DNA of 21,747 bases from CAZDQL01 sp964507325 (lineage in GTDB: Bacteria; Planctomycetota; UBA1135; GCA-002686595): contig CAZDQL010000107.1 of the NCBI GenBank assembly GCA_964507325.1, positions 1 to 21,747 on the forward strand, given 5' to 3'. Below the pieces are notes generated by a model. It saw nothing but the letters and a program-made list of their open reading frames with translations, had not been told where the DNA came from and did no database searches. This document shows, piece by piece, positions 1 to 6,965 of this stretch; positions within the stretch are counted from its first letter, which is position 1; every line of letters begins with the position of its first letter. The translations under genes were made by a program, and so were the position numbers.

Positions 1-2
1 CC

Positions 3-728
3 ATCTCCCACGGCGTGCACCGCGTGCTCGAGCGGCGCATCGTCCCCTTCACCATACTGGTGGCCCTGGCCCTGGCGGTCGGATCCCTGGTGGAGGCGCT
101 TCCGCTCTTCTTCGACAAGTCACAGGTCAAGACGATCGCCGCGGTGAAGCCCTACACCCCCCTGGAGGTGATCGGGCGCGACATCTACATCCGCGAGGGC
201 TGCTACAACTGCCACTCGCAATTGGTGCGCCCCTTCCGCTACGAGACGGAGCGCTACGGCGAGTACTCCAAGGCGGGTGAATACGTCTACGACCGTCCCT
301 TCCAGTGGGGGTCGAAGCGCACGGGACCGGATCTGCTGCGCGTCGGTGGGAAGTACTCGAACCTGTGGCACGTGCTCCACATGGAGCAGCCCACCTCCAC
401 CACGCCGAACTCCTTGATGCCGCCCTATCCATTCCTTCTGGAGCACGACTTCGACATCGAGAGCATCGAGGCCAAGCTGCGGGCACTCAAGCTGCTCGGG
501 GTCCCCTACACCCAGGGCCAGATCGAGAACGCTCGGGAGTCAATCGCCGCCCAAGCCGAGGCGATCGCGGTCGACGTCGCCTCCCAAGAAGGACCCACGG
601 AGCTCCAGACCAAGGAGATCACGGCCCTGACCGCCTATCTCCAGCGCCTCGGCACGGACATCAAGTGGAAGGAGCCCGAAGCGACTCCTGATTCACTCAG
701 GGTGTCGAGTTTTGAGGAGGACCAGTAG
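3..728 (+). CDS. ccoO: cbb3-type cytochrome c oxidase subunit II, mono-haem membrane cytochrome c (5' end open)
   Basis: CcoO is the membrane-anchored mono-haem c subunit that passes electrons to the CcoN haem-copper centre of cbb3 oxidase. Counting from the GTG at 15, a membrane helix spans about residues 9-29. It is followed by GRDIYIREGCYNCHSQ with the haem motif C63-x-x-C66-H67, the family block PFQWGSKRTGPDL, and SLMPPYP with M135 as likely axial ligand. At 237 residues from that GTG it is close to full family length. The reading frame is open to the window edge (four codons precede the GTG), there is no ATG, and no clear ribosome site is visible. The true start may therefore lie upstream, or the protein may be the C-terminal half of a CcoN-CcoO fusion. 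The stop TAG is 2 bases before ccoQ. Identity is certain; the N terminus is not. Confidence 0.96.
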   Translation: MSHGVHRVLERRIVPFTILVALALAVGSLVEALPLFFDKSQVKTIAAVKPYTPLEVIGRDIYIREGCYNCHSQLVRPFRYETERYGEYSKAGEYVYDRPFQWGSKRTGPDLLRVGGKYSNLWHVLHMEQPTSTTPNSLMPPYPFLLEHDFDIESIEAKLRALKLLGVPYTQGQIENARESIAAQAEAIAVDVASQEGPTELQTKEITALTAYLQRLGTDIKWKEPEATPDSLRVSSFEEDQ

Positions 729-730
729 CC

Positions 731-949
731 ATGCTGCGAGAGTTCATCTCAGACAAGGGTCCGGCGCTGATCGGCATCGGTTCCACCCTCTTCTTCTTCG
801 TCATCTTCGCCGGGGTGACCCTGCGAGTCCTGACCAGGAGATCCGGCAGCTACGACGAGGTCGCACGGCTGCCCCTCGATGATGCGCCGCACGCGGGTGG
901 CGCCGGGAAGCCCGCAGGTACCGACGAGTCACGCACGGGAGGACGCTGA
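731..949 (+). CDS. ccoQ: cbb3-type cytochrome c oxidase subunit IV (CcoQ/FixQ)
   Basis: This is a small 72-residue single-span protein, the CcoQ subunit that stabilises the cbb3 oxidase complex. A hydrophobic helix runs from about residue 11 to 33, followed by a basic stretch (RVLTRR). The short motif YDEVARLPLDD after it is typical of CcoQ tails. The last 20 residues are Gly/Ala-rich and low in information. A GAGGAGG ribosome site at 714-720, inside the end of ccoO, precedes the ATG by 10 bases. It lies between ccoO and ccoP, the usual position. Small CcoQ proteins are poorly conserved, so context and the LPL-D motif carry the call. Confidence 0.9.
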   Translation: MLREFISDKGPALIGIGSTLFFFVIFAGVTLRVLTRRSGSYDEVARLPLDDAPHAGGAGKPAGTDESRTGGR

Positions 950-952
950 GCC

Positions 953-1543
953 ATGGCCGCATACGATGACAAGGTCCTCGACCACGAAATCGACGGCATT
1001 CGCGAGTACGACAACCCCCTGCCGGGCTGGTTGATGGCCATCTGGTGGGGCGCGCTGCTCTTCTCGGCCCTCTACATCTGCTTCTACGCCCTGGCCTTCG
1101 GACCCTCCACCATGCAGGCGGAGTACCGGGGGCAGGAGGTGATCGACAGGGCTCGCACGCAGAGCTACTACGACGCCAATCCGATGGTCCCCCCCACCGC
1201 CGAGGAGCTGCTGGCGGGGGTCACGGACGATGCGATCCTGCTCAAGGCCGAGGACCGCTTCGTCAGGAACTGCGCCTCCTGCCACGGAGACGTCGGCCAG
1301 GGGCTGATCGGTCCCAACCTGACTGACGAGTACTGGCTGCACGGCGGCCAGGTGACTCAGATCTTCAACACCCTCGTCAAAGGGGTGCCGACCAAGGGCA
1401 TGCCCCCCTGGGGTCGGGCGCTCTCGCCGGAGGACCTGTCCGCGCTGGTCTCCTACATCCGCAGTCTGCAGGGCTCCAATCCGGCCGACGCGAAGGCTCA
1501 GGAAGGTGATCTGGTGAAGCCCGAGCCGTTGCCCCAGGGCTAG
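953..1543 (+). CDS. ccoP: cbb3-type oxidase subunit III, short form with a single haem c (CcoP)
   Basis: CcoP is the membrane-bound cytochrome c entry subunit of cbb3 oxidase. The N-terminal segment HEIDGIREYDNPLPGWLM followed by a helix at about residues 25-49 is the CcoP_N signature, including the characteristic D-N-P-LP-W pattern. A single class I cytochrome c domain follows, with C107-A-S-C110-H111 and a GMPPWG loop giving M150 as axial ligand. Canonical CcoP carries two haem c domains in about 300 residues; this protein has 196 residues and only one CxxCH. It ends cleanly about 25 residues after the haem domain with an Ala/Glu/Pro tail. No second haem domain is visible in the 42 bases before ccoG, so it reads as a genuine short form rather than a frameshift. 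GGGAGG at 937-942 is the ribosome site. Confidence 0.93.
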   Translation: MAAYDDKVLDHEIDGIREYDNPLPGWLMAIWWGALLFSALYICFYALAFGPSTMQAEYRGQEVIDRARTQSYYDANPMVPPTAEELLAGVTDDAILLKAEDRFVRNCASCHGDVGQGLIGPNLTDEYWLHGGQVTQIFNTLVKGVPTKGMPPWGRALSPEDLSALVSYIRSLQGSNPADAKAQEGDLVKPEPLPQG

Positions 1544-1585
1544 AGGCCCCAATCTGGAGGTCAGGAGACACCGTCCGGAGACATC

Positions 1586-3025
1586 GTGACGTCGACGCAA
1601 GAGCGCAAGCACCAGGCGGAGGAGACGCACCACGGTCCCTTCTCCGTCGCCCCTGAGGAGGACCTCCTCTACAGCATGGCGGCGGACGGCAGCCGCAAGT
1701 GGATCGATCCCATCGTCACGATCGGCCGCTTCTGGCGCGTGCGGCTGGTGCTCGGCTGGGCGTTGATCCTGCTCTTCGTCGCCCTGCCCCACGTGCGCAT
1801 TGCGGGCAAGCCGGGGATCTTCCTCGACATCGCCCAGCGTCAGTTCACGGTCTTCGGGGTCACCATGCACCCCACCGACAACCTGATCCTGCTGGCGTTC
1901 GGGCTGACGGTGGCGATCCTGGTCTTTGGGCTGACGGCGGTCTTCGGACGCCTGTGGTGCGGCTACGCGTGCCCGCAGCCGATCTACCTGGAGTTCCTCT
2001 ACCGACCGATCGAACGCTTGCTGGAGGGCAAGCCCGCGACGCGTCGCAGGCGTGAAGCCCGCGGGTGGAGCGCGGACCGCATCTGGCGCAAAGCGGTCAA
2101 GTACCTGCTGTACACCGCGATCTCCTTCTTCCTCTCGGCGACCTTCGTCGCCTACTTCGTCGGCTGGGAGAACGTCTGGGAGCGGCTGCTGACGGACCCG
2201 CTGCAGTACAGGGGGATGCTCTTCACCCTGGTCGCGGTCACCGCTCTGATGGTCTTCGACTTCGCCTACTTTAGGGACCAGATGTGCACGGTGGCCTGCC
2301 CCTACGGCCGGCTGCAGAGCGTGCTCTTCGACCAGGACACCCTGATCGTGGGCTACGACCCGCGCCGCGGGGAACCGCGGGGCGTTCCGCGCAAGTCGCG
2401 CACCGAGACCCTCGGCGACTGCATCGACTGCGGGCGCTGCGTCACCACCTGTCCCACCGGCGTGGACATCCGGCGCGGGCTGCAGATGGAGTGCATCGGC
2501 TGCGCCCAGTGCATCGAGGCCTGCGACGAGGTGATGCTGAAGATCGGTAAGCCGGTCGGCCTCGTGCGCTACACCACCGAGCGCGAGCTGGCCACGGGCG
2601 AGAAGCGCTTCATGCGCCCGCGGGTCTTCTTCTACGGCCTGCTGGCGGCGGTGGCGCTGACGATGCTCCTGGTGCTGACCTTCGGCCGCGGCGTGGCGGA
2701 GGTCCAGATCCTGCGCGGCGCCCGTGAGCCCTACCGCCTGCTGCCGGGCGAGATGGCCGCCAATATCCTGCGCGTGAGGTTCACCAACCACCTGCAGGAA
2801 CCGCAGGCCTTCACCGTGGAGCTGGTGGAGCCGGAGGGGGCCGAGCTGATCGTCAGCCAGTCCCCCTTCGTCGTGGGTCCCGACAAGATCGCCACCCTCG
2901 ACGTGGTGGCCAAGCTGTCGTCGTCGAGATTCGAACGCGGGCAGGCCCAGGGCCTGTTCGTCATCCAGTCGGACAAGGACGTGAGGATCGAAAAGGAGTT
3001 CCTGTTGCTCGGACCCTACCAGTAG
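1586..3025 (+). CDS. ccoG: CcoG/FixG-type polyferredoxin, cbb3 oxidase assembly (copper handling)
   Basis: CcoG is a membrane polyferredoxin associated with cbb3 oxidase biogenesis and reported to act as a cupric reductase. The 479-residue protein has membrane helices near residues 50-70, 90-120, 170-195 and 210-230, then another at about 350-370. Cysteine motifs are C125-x3-C129 (CGYACPQP), C234-x3-C238 (CTVACPYGR), and two ferredoxin clusters at C279/282/285/289 and C303/306/309/313. The C-terminal 100 residues form the Ig-like FixG_C domain exposed outside the membrane. Length and order match the family. The start is a GTG with CCGGAG at 1575-1580 upstream. It precedes ccoH by 23 bases, the usual ccoGHIS order. 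Confidence 0.96.
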   Translation: MTSTQERKHQAEETHHGPFSVAPEEDLLYSMAADGSRKWIDPIVTIGRFWRVRLVLGWALILLFVALPHVRIAGKPGIFLDIAQRQFTVFGVTMHPTDNLILLAFGLTVAILVFGLTAVFGRLWCGYACPQPIYLEFLYRPIERLLEGKPATRRRREARGWSADRIWRKAVKYLLYTAISFFLSATFVAYFVGWENVWERLLTDPLQYRGMLFTLVAVTALMVFDFAYFRDQMCTVACPYGRLQSVLFDQDTLIVGYDPRRGEPRGVPRKSRTETLGDCIDCGRCVTTCPTGVDIRRGLQMECIGCAQCIEACDEVMLKIGKPVGLVRYTTERELATGEKRFMRPRVFFYGLLAAVALTMLLVLTFGRGVAEVQILRGAREPYRLLPGEMAANILRVRFTNHLQEPQAFTVELVEPEGAELIVSQSPFVVGPDKIATLDVVAKLSSSRFERGQAQGLFVIQSDKDVRIEKEFLLLGPYQ

Positions 3026-3048
3026 GGCCGCCCAGACGACCAAGAGGA

Positions 3049-3567
3049 ATGAGGCTCAAGCACTTCATCTCGGCCTACCGCTGGCCGCTGATCATCAGCG
3101 GTCTCCTCGGTATGTCGATCCTCGCCCAGGGGATCCTGGTCTACGTCGCCACCCGGCCCGACGCACCGCGCCCGATCGCCGACTACTACGAGCGCGGCCT
3201 GGCTTGGGAGGCGGACGCAGCGCAACTCGCCGCCAGCCAGCGGCTGGGGTGGAGCACGACCGTCGAGGTCCCCGCGGGCGAGCAGTACACCTTGACCGCG
3301 CGCCGCCCGGTGGACATCACGGTCCACGACCGGGACGGTCAACCGGTGAGCGGTCTGAGCGGCCGGCTGGTGGCCGTGCGCCCCGCCGACACGCGCCTCA
3401 ACAGCGAGAGCCAGCTGCTGGAGCTGCCCCACGCACCGGGCAATTACCGCTCCCTCGCCAGCCTCCCCGTCGGCGGCGTGTGGGAATTGAGCCTCGACGT
3501 CCGCCGTGGTGAGACCCACTTCGTGCACACCGAACGCGTGACGGTCGACGGAGGGAGCACGCAGTGA
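3049..3567 (+). CDS. ccoH: FixH/CcoH family cbb3 oxidase assembly protein
   Basis: This 172-residue membrane-anchored protein has one N-terminal helix at about residues 11-33, followed by ADYYERGLAWE, a strongly conserved FixH segment. The remaining part is a beta-rich periplasmic domain. FixH/CcoH is required for stable cbb3 oxidase assembly and for delivering subunits or copper in concert with CcoI. Position between ccoG and ccoI is canonical. The purine run AAGAGGA at 3042-3048 directly abuts the ATG with no spacer, which is unusual, but no better in-frame start exists before the membrane helix. The stop TGA overlaps the GTG start of ccoI by four bases, implying coupled translation. Confidence 0.92.
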   Translation: MRLKHFISAYRWPLIISGLLGMSILAQGILVYVATRPDAPRPIADYYERGLAWEADAAQLAASQRLGWSTTVEVPAGEQYTLTARRPVDITVHDRDGQPVSGLSGRLVAVRPADTRLNSESQLLELPHAPGNYRSLASLPVGGVWELSLDVRRGETHFVHTERVTVDGGSTQ

Positions 3568-6092
3568 GCGCGACACGCCGCCAGCGTTCACGGGCGCCCC
3601 GCACTCTCTGCGCCCACTGCGGTCTCGAGGTGCCGCCGAGTCTCCTGCGCGAGGAGGAGCAGCTGCAGTTCTGCTGCGAGGGCTGCCGCCAGGTCTACGG
3701 GATCCTGCACGACTGGGGTCTCGACGGCTTCTACCAGCGCGTCGAGCGCAGCGGAGGCCGGATGGCGCCGGCCAGCGTCAGCGGTCGCCGCTTCGAGGAC
3801 TTCGACGCCCCCGAACTCCTGGGTGCGGAGGTCCTGGAGACAGAGCGCGGTGCGCACAGTACGCGGCTCTTCCTGGAGGGCGTGCACTGCGCCGCCTGCG
3901 TCTGGCTGGTGGAGGAGCTGCCGCGCGCCCTGGAGGGAGTGATCTCGGTGCGGCTCAACATGGCCAACGCCGTGGCGGAGGTGGTGTGGGATCCGGAGCA
4001 GGTCAGCCTGGCGCGCATCGCCCGGGCGCTCGACTCCCTGGGCTACACCCCCCACCTGCGGCGACGCGGGACGCTCGAGCATGTGCGACGCCTCGAGGAT
4101 CGCGCGCTCTTGATCAAGATCGGGGTGGCCGCCGCCTGCGCCATGAACATCATGTTCCTGCACGGCGCCCTCTACGCCGGCGAGCACCACGGCATGGATC
4201 CGGACTTCGAGCGGTTCTTCCGCTGGATGAGCCTGGCCCTGGCGGTGCCGGTGGTCTTCTTCGCGGCGCGGCCCTTCTTCCGGTCCGCTTGGGCGGGTCT
4301 GCGCCAGCGCGTCCCGCACATGGACCTGCCGATCGCGGTGGCCCTGGGAGGCGCCTTCCTCTTCAGCGGCGTCGCCACCATCGGCGGCGAGGGTCCGATC
4401 TACTTCGACTCCCTGGCGGCGCTGGTGGCGCTCCTGCTCGGCGCGCGCTTCATCCAGCAGCGCGCCCAACGCCGCGCCATGGAGCGCGCGGAGGGCCTGC
4501 GCAGCGTGGCCTTCGTGGAGTTCGCCCGGCGCCTCGACGACGGCAACGTCGCCCTCGAGGTGCCGATTGGCGCCGTGGCGATCGGCGAGCGCGTGGAGGT
4601 GCGCTCCGGTGAGCTGATACCGGTCGACGGCCTGGTCCTGAGCGGCACGTCCAGCGTCGACAACGCCGTCCTGACCGGCGAGCCGACCCCGGTGCCGGTG
4701 GGCGCGGGGGATGCGGTCTTCGCGGGAGCCACCAACCTGGGGGCGCGCCTGATCCTCGAGACCCGCGCTCGGGGCGCGGAGACGCGCGTGGGCGGCCTGC
4801 TGGCGTTGGTCGAGGAGGCGCTCTCGAAGCGCGCGCCGATCGTGCAGATGGCCGACCGCATCAGCCGCTGGTTCGTGGGTGTGGTGCTCCTGCTCGGCGT
4901 GGCCGCCGGAGCCGCTGCGATCTGGTGGCGCGGCGGCGACCTGGGCAGCGCGCTGGAGCAGGTGATCGCCATGCTGGTCGTCACCTGTCCCTGCGCCCTG
5001 GGTCTGGCGACCCCGGTGGCCTTGACCGTCGGCCTCTCGCGCGCCGCCCGCAGGGGCATCTTCATCAAGAACCCAGACGCGGTGGAGCTCCTGGAACGGG
5101 TCGAGACCGCCCTGCTCGACAAGACCGGCACCTTGACCGTCGGCACGCCCAAGGTAGATCGCTGGGAGGGAGACCCGCAGGCGATCGACCTGGCCTTCGC
5201 CCTTGAGGCGGAGTCGGCCCACCCCGTGGCCCAGGCCTTCCTCCGCTCCCACGCCCATCCGGTGCGCGTCGTGCGCGCCGTCGACGAGGCGCACGAGATC
5301 CCGGGGCGTGGGATCACCGGGTCGGTGGAAGGGCACGGCGTGGCGGTGGGCAACGAAGCCCTCATGCGGGATCTGGGTGCGCCGGTACCCGCGCCGCTGG
5401 CCGCCCACGCCGCAGAGCTCCTCGAGGCGGGCCTGAGTCCCATCTACGTCGCCCTCGAGGGCGAAGTGGCCGCGGTCGGCGGGATCGGCGACGCCCTGCG
5501 CCCCGACGCCCTGGCCACCGTGCAGGCCCTGGCGGCGCGCGGCGTGCGACCGCGCATCCTGTCGGGGGACCATCCCGCCGTGGTCGAGCGCATCGCCCGC
5601 GAGCTGGGCATCGCCGAGGAGGACGCCCTGGGCGGCCTGACCCCCGAGGAGAAGCGCGACTTCGTCGAACACGCCATCCGCGAGCGCGACGCGGCCGGAG
5701 GTCGCGGTCGCCTGCTGATGGTCGGAGACGGCCTCAACGACGCCGCCGCCCTGGCCCTGGCCGACGTCGGCGTGGCGGTCGAGGGCGGCAGCGGGGCGTC
5801 GATCCTGGCGGCGGACGTGGTGCTCACGCGCCCCGGTCTGGCGCCGGTCGTGGAGCTGTGGCGCGGGAGCCGGAGCGTGCTCTGGGTGGTGCGCCGCAAC
5901 CTGGCCTTCTCCCTCTGCTACAACGCCGCGGGCGCCACCCTGGCCCTGGTGGGTCTGGTGGGACCGCTCTTGGCGGCACTCTTGATGCCGGTCAGCTCGC
6001 TGACCGTCATCTTCTCCTCGGTGCTCGGCCGCAGCTTCGGTGCAACTCACCGGGCGGCAGCGGGGCGCCTGAAAGCAACGGGGGGAGCCTAG
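3564..6092 (+). CDS. ccoI: Copper-transporting P1B-type ATPase for cbb3 oxidase (CcoI/FixI)
   Basis: CcoI pumps copper across the inner membrane to supply the cbb3 binuclear centre. The 842-residue chain begins with a Cys-rich metal-binding domain (C16-x2-C19, C37-C38-x2-C41, typical of CcoI). A heavy-metal-associated domain with C109-A-A-C112 follows. The transport core has the intramembrane C475-P-C477 motif, phosphorylation site D519-K-T-G-T, an AHPVA motif (the HP locus), and the hinge G721-D-G-L-N-D. Eight membrane helices can be placed in the usual 6+2 arrangement. The GTG start overlaps the ccoH stop. All key residues are present, so it should be active. General CopA-type function is the alternative, but gene order and the extra N-terminal Cys domain favour CcoI. 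Confidence 0.96.
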   Translation: MSATRRQRSRAPRTLCAHCGLEVPPSLLREEEQLQFCCEGCRQVYGILHDWGLDGFYQRVERSGGRMAPASVSGRRFEDFDAPELLGAEVLETERGAHSTRLFLEGVHCAACVWLVEELPRALEGVISVRLNMANAVAEVVWDPEQVSLARIARALDSLGYTPHLRRRGTLEHVRRLEDRALLIKIGVAAACAMNIMFLHGALYAGEHHGMDPDFERFFRWMSLALAVPVVFFAARPFFRSAWAGLRQRVPHMDLPIAVALGGAFLFSGVATIGGEGPIYFDSLAALVALLLGARFIQQRAQRRAMERAEGLRSVAFVEFARRLDDGNVALEVPIGAVAIGERVEVRSGELIPVDGLVLSGTSSVDNAVLTGEPTPVPVGAGDAVFAGATNLGARLILETRARGAETRVGGLLALVEEALSKRAPIVQMADRISRWFVGVVLLLGVAAGAAAIWWRGGDLGSALEQVIAMLVVTCPCALGLATPVALTVGLSRAARRGIFIKNPDAVELLERVETALLDKTGTLTVGTPKVDRWEGDPQAIDLAFALEAESAHPVAQAFLRSHAHPVRVVRAVDEAHEIPGRGITGSVEGHGVAVGNEALMRDLGAPVPAPLAAHAAELLEAGLSPIYVALEGEVAAVGGIGDALRPDALATVQALAARGVRPRILSGDHPAVVERIARELGIAEEDALGGLTPEEKRDFVEHAIRERDAAGGRGRLLMVGDGLNDAAALALADVGVAVEGGSGASILAADVVLTRPGLAPVVELWRGSRSVLWVVRRNLAFSLCYNAAGATLALVGLVGPLLAALLMPVSSLTVIFSSVLGRSFGATHRAAAGRLKATGGA

Positions 6093-6094
6093 CC

Positions 6095-6295
6095 GTGGAA
6101 GTGATCTTCGTGCTGCTGCCCCTCGCCATCCTGATCGCCGGCGTGATGTTGGCGCTCTTCATCTGGGCGGTGCGCAGCGGTCAGTACGACGACCTCGAGA
6201 CCCCTGCCCATCGGATCTTGTTCGACGACGACCACCCGGCATCGGAGGGAGAGCGGGCGCGCCCCGACGATGCAGACGAGGAACGAGAAGAGTGA
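6095..6295 (+). CDS. ccoS: cbb3 oxidase maturation protein CcoS
   Basis: CcoS is a tiny single-helix membrane protein needed for incorporation of haem b and copper into cbb3 oxidase. The sequence starts MEVIFVLLPLAILIAG, has one helix at about residues 3-25, and continues WAVRSGQYDDLETPAHRILF. The G-Q-(Y/F)-DD-LE-P--RIL--D block is diagnostic of CcoS. The 66 residues fit the family, with a Glu/Asp-rich tail. The start is the GTG at 6095, 2 bases after the ccoI stop; a longer in-frame extension back to 5858 would overlap ccoI and is rejected. The purine run GGGGGA at 6081-6086, inside the end of ccoI, can serve as ribosome site. The next ORF begins 2 bases after the stop. Confidence 0.94.
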   Translation: MEVIFVLLPLAILIAGVMLALFIWAVRSGQYDDLETPAHRILFDDDHPASEGERARPDDADEEREE

Positions 6296-6297
6296 CC

Positions 6298-6360
6298 ATG
6301 ACAGCGCACGATCCCCCTCCCCCCGTCAGGTACCCGAACCCCTCCAGTGAGAGGAACTGA
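6298..6360 (+). other. 20-codon micro-ORF bridging ccoS and actA (coding status uncertain)
   Basis: The only sizeable gap in the respiratory run (6296-6366) contains an ATG 2 bases after the ccoS stop that opens a 20-codon frame rich in proline (PPPPV) and closes 6 bases before the actA ATG. It has no recognisable domain, membrane helix or clear ribosome site. The purine stretch GAGAGGA at 6349-6355 inside its end would serve actA. It may simply be a translational relay keeping ribosomes moving between the oxidase and ACIII genes, or chance. No promoter-like pair or terminator hairpin was evident in this gap. Confidence 0.2.
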
Positions 6361-6366
6361 GAGACC

Positions 6367-6957
6367 ATGAGTCAGGCAAGCAAAAGGACACGGAGGCTCG
6401 TCCCTCTCGGCCTGCTGGTCGTGGTAGGCCTGATCGGCGGCTTGATGGCGAATCCCCGCAAGGGATACAAGCCCCAGCAGCCGATCTTCTTCCAGCACAG
6501 CAAGATGGCCGCGGAGCCGGATTGGCGCACCGACGCCAACGGCAACCTGGTCAATCAGGGCGGCTACGGCATCCCCTGCCGCTACTGCCACACCATGCCC
6601 TACGAGGGCCGGCACTCGACCCTGCCCTCCACCGACATCTGCATGAACTGCCACAGCGTGGTGGGGCAGGACAAGGAGTGGGTATTGGTGCTCAAGGAGT
6701 ACTGGGAGCGGGGTGAGCCGATCCCCTGGATCAAGGTCCACGACCTGCCGGACTTCGTCTACTACGACCACTCGGCGCACTTGAATTCGCTCGACGCCGA
6801 CGGGCAGCCGAAGCTCGACTGCGTCGACTGCCACGAGGACGTGGAGAACCACTCCGTGGTCGAGGTGCGCACCAGATTCAACATGGGCTGGTGCCTCGAC
6901 TGCCACCGCAAGCCGGAGATGGCTGCGCCCACCGACTGCATCACCTGCCATCGCTGA
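6367..6957 (+). CDS. actA: Alternative complex III pentahaem cytochrome c subunit ActA
   Basis: ActA is the membrane-anchored multihaem cytochrome c of alternative complex III and carries electrons outside the inner membrane. An N-terminal helix at about residues 10-28 acts as signal anchor. It is followed by a QPI-F-H-KM motif typical of class III-like cytochromes and five CxxCH sites at residues 71-75, 92-96, 152-156, 176-180 and 191-195. The last haem motif sits one residue from the C terminus. Scattered histidines (H44, H125, H135, H138, H162) are candidate distal ligands. Five haems match described ActA proteins. It starts the act gene set, 71 bases downstream of ccoS, and is followed 8 bases later by actB. 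Confidence 0.95.
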   Translation: MSQASKRTRRLVPLGLLVVVGLIGGLMANPRKGYKPQQPIFFQHSKMAAEPDWRTDANGNLVNQGGYGIPCRYCHTMPYEGRHSTLPSTDICMNCHSVVGQDKEWVLVLKEYWERGEPIPWIKVHDLPDFVYYDHSAHLNSLDADGQPKLDCVDCHEDVENHSVVEVRTRFNMGWCLDCHRKPEMAAPTDCITCHR

Positions 6958-6965
6958 GAATCCCG

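Noticed and set aside
1527..1555. Weak hairpin GGGC-TAGAG-GCCC at the ccoP stop as a possible terminator
   Set aside because: A four-base stem without a T run, and ccoG follows in 42 bases with its own ribosome site, so it is unlikely to stop transcription.
929..3043. 704-residue minus-strand frame opposite ccoP and ccoG
   Set aside because: It is antisense to two firmly identified genes, rich in Arg/His/Gln/Asp with no membrane or domain pattern. It is the typical by-product of GC-biased third codon positions.
3588..6050. 820-residue minus-strand frame opposite ccoI
   Set aside because: It mirrors ccoI codon by codon, has no recognisable motif, and the plus-strand P-type ATPase has all its catalytic motifs.
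5858..6094. In-frame upstream extension of ccoS into ccoI
   Set aside because: CcoS family proteins begin with the short hydrophobic segment starting at the GTG at 6095; the extension lies in a different frame over conserved ccoI helices.
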